Below are positions 55,256 to 64,000 of a DNA stretch of 64,000 nt, piece after piece. The stretch is from Branchiostoma floridae. Taxonomy: Eukaryota; Chordata; Leptocardii; Amphioxiformes; Branchiostomatidae. The translations under genes were made by a program, and so were the position numbers. The stretch is taken from positions 411,096 through 475,095 of the forward strand of contig NC_049997.1 in NCBI RefSeq assembly GCF_000003815.2. Reading direction: 5' to 3'. The notes under the pieces are model-generated. The model was not told where the DNA came from and made no database searches. It worked only from the letters and a program-made list of their open reading frames with translations. Each line of letters begins with the position of its first letter. Position 1 is the first letter of the stretch.

Positions 55256-55724
55256 GCAAAATCACAACACTGACCCTGTAGAGTTGGCCTAAAAGATCAC
55301 GTTGTGTAGCATTAAAAAACACTACTATCACACTTACCTCATAAAACCACCTCGTTCGCTTCGCTCTCTCGTTGGACTATACTTTGATGGATGTAGCAAA
55401 GAAGCTGGCATTATGACACCATATAAACCGAGGAACGGGCTGGTGATATACGCCGTATACACCGAGGAACGGGCTGGTCATATATACTGTATGCACAGTA
55501 GAACGGGCGGGTCATTCAAGTGGTCATTAAACAGCCTGGGGCGAGAAAAGAGTTCTCAAAAGAGTTCTGAATACTTTCTAAACTCTTTCGCGAGCCCATA
55601 TCGACTAGTCTCACCTTGTGTGTGGATTTTAATAAGAACCAAAGCTCGAATCAGTACAGGTACAATGTCCTCTGGCTTCGGTGCACACTACATGATCTAA
55701 CAGCTTGGTATGATAAAGGTAAAC

Positions 55725-55893
55725 AGGTGGATTTGGCCATATTAGACTCCCGCCATATGTTGTCACATCACCGACACTGAACATCTTCAAGTCTGGGCTT
55801 GCCCAGTATATAGGCCTCCCCGACCCCCAAAATGTAGTTATAACAATCTTTATTGACACGACAAAAGTACAGCGACTTTCGTAAGGTCTACAT
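55725..55893 (+). mobile_element. LINE C-terminal remnant
   Basis: Plus-strand frame PYVVTSPTLNIFKSGLAQYI followed by GLPDPQNVV and a TAA-type stop. The VVTSPTLNIFKSGL block is the pattern typical of the extreme C-terminus of several non-LTR ORF2 proteins. The sequence then runs into ATCTTTATTGACACGAC. Short and broken. Confidence 0.5.
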
Positions 55894-56048
55894 GTATAAC
55901 AACTACAGTTATAGAACAGTAGTGCGTCAATCACCTCACAATTTTTCTTTTGTTATTTTGTTGTTGCTGTATTCAGTATTTGGAGAATCACCACCACCGG
56001 CCGCACAAGTAACGTGAACCTCCTGACACCTAGGCGGGATGCCCGTTA

Positions 56049-56252
56049 AGGCTAAGGGCATATTTCCACAAAGGGACCCGTCCGGGTTGCTTTCAGGAAC
56101 GAAAAGTATGATATAAAAGAGACCAAGTTTTACAAGACTTAAAGAGAATAGTCATGAGCATTATTTGTGAATAATTTTACGTTTACATTTTTAGTGTTCG
56201 TTTTTTTCAAACAGCCCGGCCGGGCCCCGGTTTGGAAATGTGACTTAGGCCT
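56049..56252. mobile_element. MITE-like element, family A copy 2
   Basis: The right end GGTTTGGAAATGTGACTTAGGCCT is the inverse of the left end of the 8157-8331 copy, and the left end AAGGCTAAGGGCATATTTCC pairs imperfectly with it. Both copies share GGGCCCCGGTTTG next to the right end. Non-coding. Confidence 0.6.
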
Positions 56253-56979
56253 AATTGGGCTTTGTTTAGAACAGAATAAAAACTATGTCAGGAGTCCCAA
56301 ATTAGACATATTTGACATATTGTTTTTAGTATGGTGTATAAGATTTGTTTCTTGTATTTTTGCAATGTTTGTCACCATTGGCAATTGACATTTTGCAATG
56401 TTTGTTACAATGTTTGTTGTGGCAAGCTGAACACAACATTTACAGCTAAGTGTTGTATCATATTACATTTGGGCGGGTGAAACCAATTATTTGGAGGGAT
56501 GACAAGAGGAACTCTAAAAATCAGATGTATTTAGATCTATTAGATCTATCCATTTTTAAAACCTCCATCAATATATATCAATTACATACGTCAAAGGGTT
56601 TTAAAGGACCTATGGTTTAGTTTTGAAATGTTTATTAGTAGTCTAAATGTTATTGATAAGGACATTTCCAAAAATCGAAATGAAATGTCAAATACATGCT
56701 GGAGTGGGTGTATCATTTAGACAATTATTGTGTATATTCTGGGCAGGAATACATTCCTGCCTGATACAACGGTTTTAGCCAATGAAGCCACATTATGGCA
56801 TCATAGATATGTCATATTACGTCATACCGATAGCAAAGGTTAAAAAAAGACAAACATTTACCACAAATTTGGTGATCAAAAACCAAGCCACAGATCGAGC
56901 ACGTTAAAGATCCCACCACACTTATCGAAAAGAGTAGGGGTCCTTCTCAGTGTGAGTGGTTGAAAACCTACAGTCCTTT

Positions 56980-57100
56980 GCTGTCGCATTGAGGTCAGCT
57001 GAGTGGCGCCGAATGGCAGCTCGCTCCAGACCCTTGCGACAGTCGTATTGAGGTCACCTGAGTGGCGCCGAATGGCAGCTCGCTCCAGACCCTTGCGATC
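56980..57100. repeat. 59-bp unit in two tandem copies
   Basis: The phrase TGAGTGGCGCCGAATGGCAG, followed by CTCGCTCCAGACCCTTGCGA, occurs twice, 59 bases apart, with two differences. It lies in a non-coding segment with SINE-like surroundings. Confidence 0.85.
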
Positions 57101-57357
57101 AGCCACGCCTATTGCAAGCTCCTCGCAATGCAACCGCTTGCTACTAAGAGAGAGTAGTCGCCCAACCCAATAAAAACAATAAAGCCATTTAGAAGTTACG
57201 AAGGTTGAGCCGAATGAGCCCAGGAATACCTCAAAAGGCCGGTATGCATACGGTTGAAAAGAGAAACTGTATCCTCATTATAGTAATTAGGCATGAATAA
57301 ACCGGTTTGTCCGGATTTTAAACCTTTCTGTGTTTTGGATCATTTGGGTCTTTCTAC

Positions 57358-57404
57358 AGGAGAAGGGACACACGACCGCGTACAAGTCATTCGCAGGTAA
57401 ATAT
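57358..57404 (+). other. Possible 37-nt non-coding exon ahead of the lipoxygenase gene
   Basis: GTCTTTCTACAG, then a 37-base segment, then CAG/GTAAAT: a well-formed acceptor and donor pair. It could be a 5' exon of the downstream lipoxygenase because its frame can join the next exon, but nothing in the peptide is diagnostic. Confidence 0.25.
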
Positions 57405-57840
57405 TATTAGCATATTTTCTTCTTATCATGTTTTTTTTCATTAGATTAGCTGTTATTTTCTATTCTTAATCGACAAAAGTTCATATATTATCCAAATTTT
57501 CCAGTATTTATACTGTTTTTGATCTTTCCAAACATACGGTGGGGGGGGGGGGGCTGTTTGACGATTTTCAACATATGGGTCAGTTTTTCAGTCTCATTCG
57601 CACATTACACTGCACCAATATTTCAACTTCGACCATATCTCAAGCCGTTTCGAACATACATGTACATTCAAAAGAATACAGTCCCTTAAAAGAATTCGTT
57701 CAGGTTCTGGTTTGCATGGCTACGAAATCTGCACTATCATTTGCCCTTTTTGTTCCAGTCTCAAGAGGGGTGAAACGGCAGTCGTATTTAACATACAGTA
57801 AAGACAAGAGACCTACATGTGTTTATGATAGGGTGATGGT

Positions 57841-57844
<4 letters not shown>

Positions 57845-57912
<68 letters not shown>
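57845..57912. repeat. (AT)n microsatellite
   Basis: About 33 uninterrupted AT dinucleotides; likely to extrude cruciforms and to vary in length. Confidence 0.97.
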
Positions 57913-57918
<6 letters not shown>

Positions 57919-58127
57919 TATATGTGTTGACACCTTTATCCTGACCCCATTATCACCATTTACTATTCGGCCAGGCCGGAGTCTGGTAGAGACTACGTGA
58001 TTTTGACGAAGCGCTATGAAATTTACGCTGGAAAGTATCACAGCAGTGTACATAATCTCATTGTTACCTTCGCCAAGAAGGTTATGTTTTTGCTAGAGTT
58101 CGTGGGTTTGGGGAAACACACGTTTAT

Positions 58128-58215
58128 TATTGGGTAGGTACTCTTTATTAGTAATACATAAATAAGACATTAAAGTCTTAAATAAAGGCATAGTCATTTT
58201 GCGAAGGGATGTGTT
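58128..58215 (-). repeat. Dispersed repeat, inverted copy of 52136-52200
   Basis: The minus strand reads GCCTTTATTTAAGACTTTAA then GTCTTATTTATGTATTACT, matching 52150-52195 on the plus strand with about three differences. The copy at 52 kb directly precedes the LINE. Nature unknown. Confidence 0.7.
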
Positions 58216-59438
58216 TGCCGAACTCCAGTTTTCATTCAGTTCAGTTCCGCACAGCTGCTGATATAAGCTAAGGTGTTGGCAACAGCATAGAAAAAAAAAC
58301 ACCATTGTTCTATGGCTGTAGATAAGGTAAGAGCTTTATTTGGTTTCGGGCAGTTTAACAGAAGGTAATGACTGTATACTTATGTATGTCCTGAATGTTG
58401 TTTAATTTTGTGGTCTGGTGTTTTGCGTCTAGCATACAAGCAACTGTATAGATTAGTAAAGGGCCAATCACTGAAACACTGAAACGGGAATCCGAATGCT
58501 GTCTCCAAGCAGACATTAGGGTGAAATATTTTAATGTTTTTTAGTGACAGCCAGGCTTTTAAACCTGTCGGAACAGCCACAGCTGTAACTTTATTGTCCA
58601 TAGAATAAAACATTGTGGAGAACTCCATCCTGAGATTTATCCAAGTCAGGTTCTTCAATGAGATTGTTCATGGTCCGAGGCCGCACTAATTATAGGGTAA
58701 GAACGAGATAATTACATGTAAAGGTCACTTCTTGTTGTCTTCACTGTTGGGGTAGCTTTCTTGGAAGGAGTGCCTTCTGTGTTGTCCTCCTTAACAGGGC
58801 ATAGGGGCGGGGTCCACTTTTGTGGTTGTTTTCTCAGTGTAGCCAAGGACGTTCTATCAGACGTCCTTGGTGTAGCGTATTTAGGGGCGATGCAATATAT
58901 TGTTATGTGTCAAGGTGATGTGCAAATTGGTGCAAAGTGCAAACGTTGTTGTCTAACTATGTCGCTGAAAATACGCAGTTCGGGTTATTGCTAGCCTGTG
59001 TTTACACTGGTTGACTGGGTTATTGAGCGGCGGTACCTGTCGGGCTAGGTGAGCGATTTGAGTCAGGTTATGCATGGTTATTACGACGTCGTTGAGTCAA
59101 CTCGTACTTCAGGCACGTACTTTGGCCAAAGGCCAAGTCGTATTAAAACCCGTTTTGTGAAGTACGAGTAGAGCTCACCAAAGCACGTCGTGCCTTGTCA
59201 AATTACGCCGTAGTTGACTGAAGCACGTCGTATTAGAGTTTTGACCGGGATAGAAAACCATAGTCGTGGGTGGATCCCGGGCGAGTCGGCACCGTGAAGA
59301 GACGCCCGCCCGTTTACGGTCGTCAAAGCCGGCATTAATTACGAATTGTAATTATTAATTATTAATTACAAGGGCCTCTCTTGTACGTGTGATATAATGG
59401 CGTAGATCGCATGGATAAACTAGAGTTCGGCGACCTCA

Positions 59439-60146
59439 TACCTCCATGAAATATATAAGTTTTTGTAATTTTTATGCAAATTTTTATGATTCATGCATGG
59501 TGATGCTCATCATTGACTAACATACACATGTCAAGTATAAATTCCCATCATGAATCATTGAGCGGTTTTGCAATGTTTGCATATATTATGCAAATCAATT
59601 CCTCATTAGCATATTTGACATCTGATTATGTTCCATCTATCATAACTTACATTTGTTACATCTATTGAAGTCAAGTTTTTGAAATTATAGAATTATACAA
59701 TTTATTAATAATTATCTTATCTTGTAGAACATTGTCTAAGGCACGCACATGCCAAAAATCATGAAAATGCGTTGTTCCCTTCTTGAGTTATCCTCTTCAG
59801 AAGTTTTTGACAAAAATGCCCCTGCTATCCCAAAACTAGCCGCTAGGGGACCCAAACTTATGTCACTTCTTGCGGAGCACAAGAGCTATCTAACGGTTAA
59901 AAAATCGTGACCATAGCGTGTTCATGACACGAGATAGCAAAACTGGAAGTTGCGCCTCAGTACCAAGTTAAGCCGCTAGGGGGCCCAAAATCTAATCACT
60001 TCCAGCTTTTATCACACCCTACCGACACACAAAGTATGGAACCAATCCACCCAGGGGTTCTTGAGTTATCTTGTTAACAGACAGACAGACACAGAAACAC
60101 AAACGCTAGTGAAAATATAACCTCCATGACATTTCATGGAGGTAAT
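59439..60146. mobile_element. Inverted-repeat element with CCTCCATGAAAT termini
   Basis: The left end ACCTCCATGAAAT (about 59440) is answered by ATTTCATGGAGGT at 60131-60143. The interior contains CCGCTAGGGG, TTCTTGAGTTATC and CAGACAGACAGAC phrases related to the 54.2-55.2-kb array. No ORF. Confidence 0.6.
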
Positions 60147-61154
60147 CATCATCATATCGTTCCGTGCCAGTACTGCAGCCAGGCCACGACCTTCTCATTA
60201 GCTTCTAGTATGTCCTGGTTGGAGATGTTGGGGCATAGGAAAATGAAGGATTGCAAACTCCAAACATCATCATTATCATCATCCTTTATTGATTTCAACA
60301 TAGCAGACATAATAGCACCCTGAATAACGTTGGAATTTACAACATAAAACCGTTTATACACAATAAGAAACAATATATCAAACAAGTGCTTTAAAAAAAG
60401 CTGTACCTTGCCGGGTAGTAGGGATTTCGTCAGGAAAAGGTACCTCGGCGCTTCACCAGTGTTCATCAGTTAACATGAGGATCACATCAAAATAATCAGA
60501 GACAACCACAGAGTTCCACATGTCGCCCCCCTCCCACCCCAATTCCTGTACGGGAAAGCTTTAGTGACTTCTCCAGCTGTCAATCCAGTCTCAAATCTAT
60601 TTTTCACACAATACAAACTCTATCAAGGACATTCATAGTCACAAATGTCTTTAAAATGTACTTACCTGGCTACTAGTCCCGAAGTTTGCGGCTATTTTTT
60701 TTGTTTCATATTGTTGCAATGTACAAAGAGCGACACCTAGCAACTTCAGTATGAAATGCAGCAAAAATCCCCAAGTGTAGGGAAATTTACCTCATTAAAA
60801 TAATCTATGTCAGATAAATTATTGGCACAATAAACCGGTATTGTAAAACTTTTTGACCCACAATGAGTATGCATTATTCTTTATTACAAAATAAATTCCT
60901 TCTGATGCAATTTTTGATATATCTTTATGATAAACATGGGTTAAAGCGTAGATTTATTTACGCTGGACCACATACGTCTAACTAAGCCATAAAATTGGGC
61001 AAAGAGAAAAGGGCCTTTTGAAGGGCTTTTGGAAGGGCTGGGTTAACATTGAACCACTGATTGAACCATGTAAAGATCGGGCCTCATTACCTTGCCGGGC
61101 TAAGGCCCGGCAAGGCAAAAAGTGAACAACATATCCCACATTAAGTAGCCATCG

Positions 61155-61440
61155 TTACTAACTAGGTGTCTACAGTCTTGTTGTACAGCTTGATGGCTGT
61201 GTGCAAGAAAGAGTTCTGAAGTCTTTTAGTTCTAGCTGGGGGGATGGAGAAAGTGTTTTTATTTCTCAGTGATCGCCCCGTGGCAGTTGATCTGGAAGGT
61301 GGAACCATGGGTGTAGTGGAGGGGAAGTGTTTGCCGGTTAACCGGCCAAGTCCCCATGGATAAAGTCTTAGATGTAGATACAAGATTACACAATCCATAT
61401 ACAGAAATGTCAAATCTAAAGAGTGCACTTTCTTATACCT
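61155..61440 (-). mobile_element. LINE C-terminal remnant, minus strand
   Basis: The minus-strand frame ends IPPARTKRLQNSFLHTAIKL then YNKT, matching the (R/K)T-x-R-x-x-x-SF-x-x-x-A-I-x-L-(W/Y)N block that closes many CR1/L2-like ORF2 proteins. The stop is close behind and no RT core is adjacent. Confidence 0.6.
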
Positions 61441-61686
61441 GGTTAAATTACTCAACTACACACTGCTAGGGTTGTCTTTTTAAACGGGTAGAATCATATG
61501 TCAAAAGTGAAGTTTTATAAAAGTTTGTTAAGTTTAGCTCATGTATGTATGATACTTATTGCTTTTAGATTACTTTTCCTTGTAAACCATAATGCGTTTC
61601 AGTGATTCACGGCTGGTGCTGTACGTATTGCTATGACAAAATATACTATAATCATTTTATCTATTCATGTGTGGTCCCTACAGAAA

Positions 61687-63367
61687 ATGTGTGATAGGCC
61701 GACCACAGAGGGCATTGACGTGCTCGTCAAAACGAAGACAGGAACGTGTCGCGGGGCTGCAACTAATTCTAACGTCTTCATCCGCCTTTATGACGACAAA
61801 GGCCACAAGTCCCGAGCATGTCAGCTGGACGTGTGGTGGTGGAACGACTTTGAAAGAGGAAGTGATGGAGAGTAAGTACAGATTTCGCATTAGTTGAACA
61901 TTTTGACATCAAAGTAGATACGTCTTACTATAAAGAAGTTACACACTAGAAGACTAAGTATGTTAATAAGCATAGCTATTATTGTTTGTGAAATAGTTTT
62001 GTGCCTTTGTACTTTAAAAGTAATAGAACATAACAACAAGGTTTTCAACATTGTCTCACAGAATTGTTTAATGTTCTTTAAGGTACAAGTTGGATGATGT
62101 GAAAGTGACGTCTCCGATTCGGCAGCTGGAGCTGTGGCGGGATGACTCCCACCCTAATGATGACTGGTACTGTGACTCCATCTCTGTCCAACTCCAGCCA
62201 GACAACAACGGTCCTACATACGACTTCCCTGTTCATCGTTGGATGAAGCAAAGTGAGTCATATTTTCTACTCCAACGGAGGATTGTAGTTGGGTGATGTT
62301 TTGCCTGTTCACAGATGTATCACTATGTTCCTTTTACTCCATTCCTGTGTAGTTTGGTGTGTCGTCTACTCGTAGTTGTAAAATGATGCACGTTTTGTAC
62401 CGTTACGGTAGCTTTTTGTATAAGTCATATACATAATCTATGTCACCCCCGTCTCTGGTCAGTTGTGAAATAATGCACGTTTTGTACCGTTACGGTAGCT
62501 GTTTGTATAAGTCATATAAATAACCTATGCCACCCCCGTCTCTGGTCAGTTGTGAAATAATGCACGTTTTGTACCGTTACGGTTGCTGTTTGTATAAGTA
62601 ATACAAATAACCTATGTCACACCCGTCCCTGGTCAATTGTGAAATAATGCACATTTTTGTACATTTACGGTAGATTTTTGTTTAAGTCATGTAAATAACT
62701 TATGTCACCCCCCGTCTCTGATCAGTTGTGAAATAATGCACGTTTTGTATTGTTACGGTAGCTGTTTGTATTAGTAATATAAATAACCTATATCATCCCC
62801 CGTCTCTGGTCAGTTGTGGATTTTTGTCATAACGTCATTTACTAAGACAGGTTAAATTTTACGCCATCCTGTTTGCAGACGATCACGTGTGGTTGATACC
62901 TGGTGACTGTGAGCTTCCTCAGGACGATCTGCATCCCCAGGACCGCGCGGAGGAGATGACCATCATGAGAGAACGTTTTGCGTCAGTAACTCCAGCTCCC
63001 GGGCTGCTGCCTTGGGTATGTTCTCATTACCTTCGACAAGACGGTTGTGTTTTAGGCAGCGTCCATGTTCGTTGTACATAAAATCCACGTAACTACGATA
63101 TGTATATAAAAATATTTCTTTATCAGACGGGAGTTTTAATCAAATATTTTTGTGCTAAGCTTACCACATAGGGCAATCATGTATGGATATAATTATGCGC
63201 AATTCATGTAAATGACTGGAATTGCAGCGACAGAATGCACACGTGACACAGCTAGCTATTGCTGAAGCAGTGACAAAACATGAATATACTGTTTGAAGGT
63301 TATTTATTCTATGTTCTGTTAGGTGAAAACTTTGCCTGCAGAGGAAGAGTTCACAGAACAACGACTG
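61687..63367 (+). CDS. Lipoxygenase with N-terminal PLAT/LH2 domain, 3'-partial
   Basis: Non-heme iron dioxygenase that peroxidises polyunsaturated fatty acids; the PLAT domain gives Ca2+-aided membrane binding. Exons in phase: 61684-61871 (ATG 61687), 62083-62252, 62879-63015, 63323-63367, then off the window. Seen: VKTKTGTCRGAATNSNVFIR and LYDDKGHKSRACQLD, the PLAT beta-sandwich with WWWNDFERGSDGEY; LELWRDDSHPNDDWYCDSI with the Trp that sits at the membrane face in 5-LOX-like PLAT domains; FPVHRWM; then the start of the catalytic domain, WLIPGDCELPQDD. The iron-binding His/Ile cluster lies beyond the right edge. Whether the ATG at 61687 is the true start is open, since an upstream exon could splice in. 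The fold is clear; subclass (5-, 12/15-LOX or an allene oxide synthase fusion) cannot be told. Confidence 0.88.
62360..62815. repeat. ~88-bp minisatellite, about 5 units
   Basis: Units share CAGTTGTGAAATAATGCACG, TTTTGTACCGTTACGGTAGC, TTTGTATAAGTCATATAAAT and TATGTCACCCCCGTCTCTGG, with 5-15% differences. It fills most of the lipoxygenase intron between 62252 and 62879. Confidence 0.92.
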
Positions 63368-63694
63368 GTATGTGTATTTAAACAATGTGTTTTTCATATA
63401 CTTTGAAAACTACATAAATTTTATTACCGTCCGTAACGTTACAAACTAACGTTGTTTTTTTTTTCATTTGCTGTTACCTATGAGAGTCCATTCTATGTTC
63501 AGCCTCTGTTTGCATAGACTCGATCTACGGACTTCTCACTGCTTTGTGACCTCTTTTTTATTGGCCTGGAAATCAGACAGCGTAGTGGAGAAAATCTTTT
63601 GTCTCTAACATGTTCTTGTTTCCAAATATTCAGAATTAAAGAATAATGGTCTTTAGTAACATTCAGTTAAAAATATTATGTACATAAACAGGTT

Positions 63695-63740
63695 TTTATA
63701 CCGCCGACGTTTCGTTGACTGCCTGTCATCTTCCTCAAGA
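63695..63740 (-). repeat. Hammerhead-like repeat motif (related family)
   Basis: The minus strand reads CTTGAGGAAGATGACAGGCA then GTCAACGAAACGTCGG. This has the same CTGAxGA-hairpin-GAAACGTYGG plan as the 33.4-kb and 47.6-kb motifs but a different hairpin, so it is a second family. It lies in the lipoxygenase gene region. Confidence 0.5.
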
Positions 63741-64000
63741 AGTTCACACATCAATGCAGCAGAGGTGCTGCAGCTTACAGATGTTGTTCAAGACGTTATG
63801 CACGTATAGATAGTTGATGAAGTGTTTAAAATGCAGTCCCAAACGAAGAGTCGTGTATTGTATACGTGCAATGGTACTAAGTTTGGCAAGTTTTACATTC
63901 AAGGCAATCCATTGTGGACGAAAATCGCTAATTTCAGTTCTAACAATGTATTTTTTAGGTATTATTGCTACACCACTGCTACATTCAAACATAAATAAAA

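Larger units (their letters stand above)
55256..57350. other. Repeat-rich spacer
   Basis: No host coding exon was recognised. It holds a LINE C-terminal remnant (55725-55893), a family A MITE (56049-56252) and a tandem duplication within a probable repeat (56980-57100). Confidence 0.5.
57405..61683. other. Repeat-rich region ahead of the lipoxygenase exons
   Basis: No host coding exon was recognised. It holds a G13 run (about 57541), an (AT)n tract (57845-57912), a dispersed-repeat copy (58128-58215), an inverted-repeat element with CCTCCATGAAAT ends (59439-60146), and a minus-strand LINE C-terminal remnant (61155-61440). Confidence 0.5.

Noticed and set aside
57539-58053. 150-residue frame with IYIYIY runs
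   Set aside because: Crosses the (AT)n tract and a G13 run; no recognisable protein features.

Overview
This is a eukaryotic, intron-rich window that most resembles a lancelet (Branchiostoma) genome. That is an inference from four things: vertebrate-like gene families with chordate-type exon structures (a CYP3-clan P450 whose exon lengths match vertebrate CYP3A, a RHIM adaptor, PTGR1 and a PLAT-type lipoxygenase); an invertebrate-style membrane-anchored laccase; a type II Link-module protein; and a dense load of tRNA-derived SINEs, non-LTR retrotransposon fragments and short inverted-repeat elements. The coding signal lies in short exons with GT-AG borders. Exons were placed by hand from splice sites, phase continuity and family motifs; no alignment was run. 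A 100-N assembly gap lies at 9204-9303.

Layout. (1) 35-6693, plus: 13 exons of a CYP3A-like cytochrome P450 with its first exon off the left edge. (2) 9414-12256, minus: a predicted type II membrane protein with an NPxY cytoplasmic tail, a signal anchor, a coiled-coil stalk and a Link (hyaluronan-binding) module, whose 3' end is lost at or beyond the assembly gap. (3) 14095-27014, minus: 14 exons of a laccase-type multicopper oxidase with all copper-ligand motifs and a C-terminal membrane anchor; its N-terminal exon(s) are not resolved. (4) 32230-36933, plus: a complete 349-residue RHIM protein with a region resembling the TRADD N-terminal fold and a DSGxxS degron-like motif. (5) 39392-47511, plus: complete prostaglandin reductase 1 (335 residues, 9 exons). 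(6) 48-61 kb: a repeat-rich spacer with a 5'-truncated LINE (52401-54180), nested inverted-repeat elements and repeat arrays. (7) 61687 to beyond 63367, plus: the N-terminal PLAT domain and first catalytic-domain exons of a lipoxygenase running off the right edge.

Three of the five recognised enzyme or signalling genes (CYP3-clan P450, PTGR1, lipoxygenase) belong to families that make or inactivate oxylipins/eicosanoids, so the window may be a loose oxylipin-metabolism neighbourhood. The RHIM/TRADD-N-like adaptor between them is the best candidate for a little-described signalling component. The remaining novelty is in the repeats: at least six families of terminal-inverted-repeat elements, one inserted next to a splice donor; decayed copies of exon 3' ends inside laccase introns; a ribozyme-like fold carried by one element family; and opposed (CTTT)n/(GAAA)n tracts around a PTGR1 exon.
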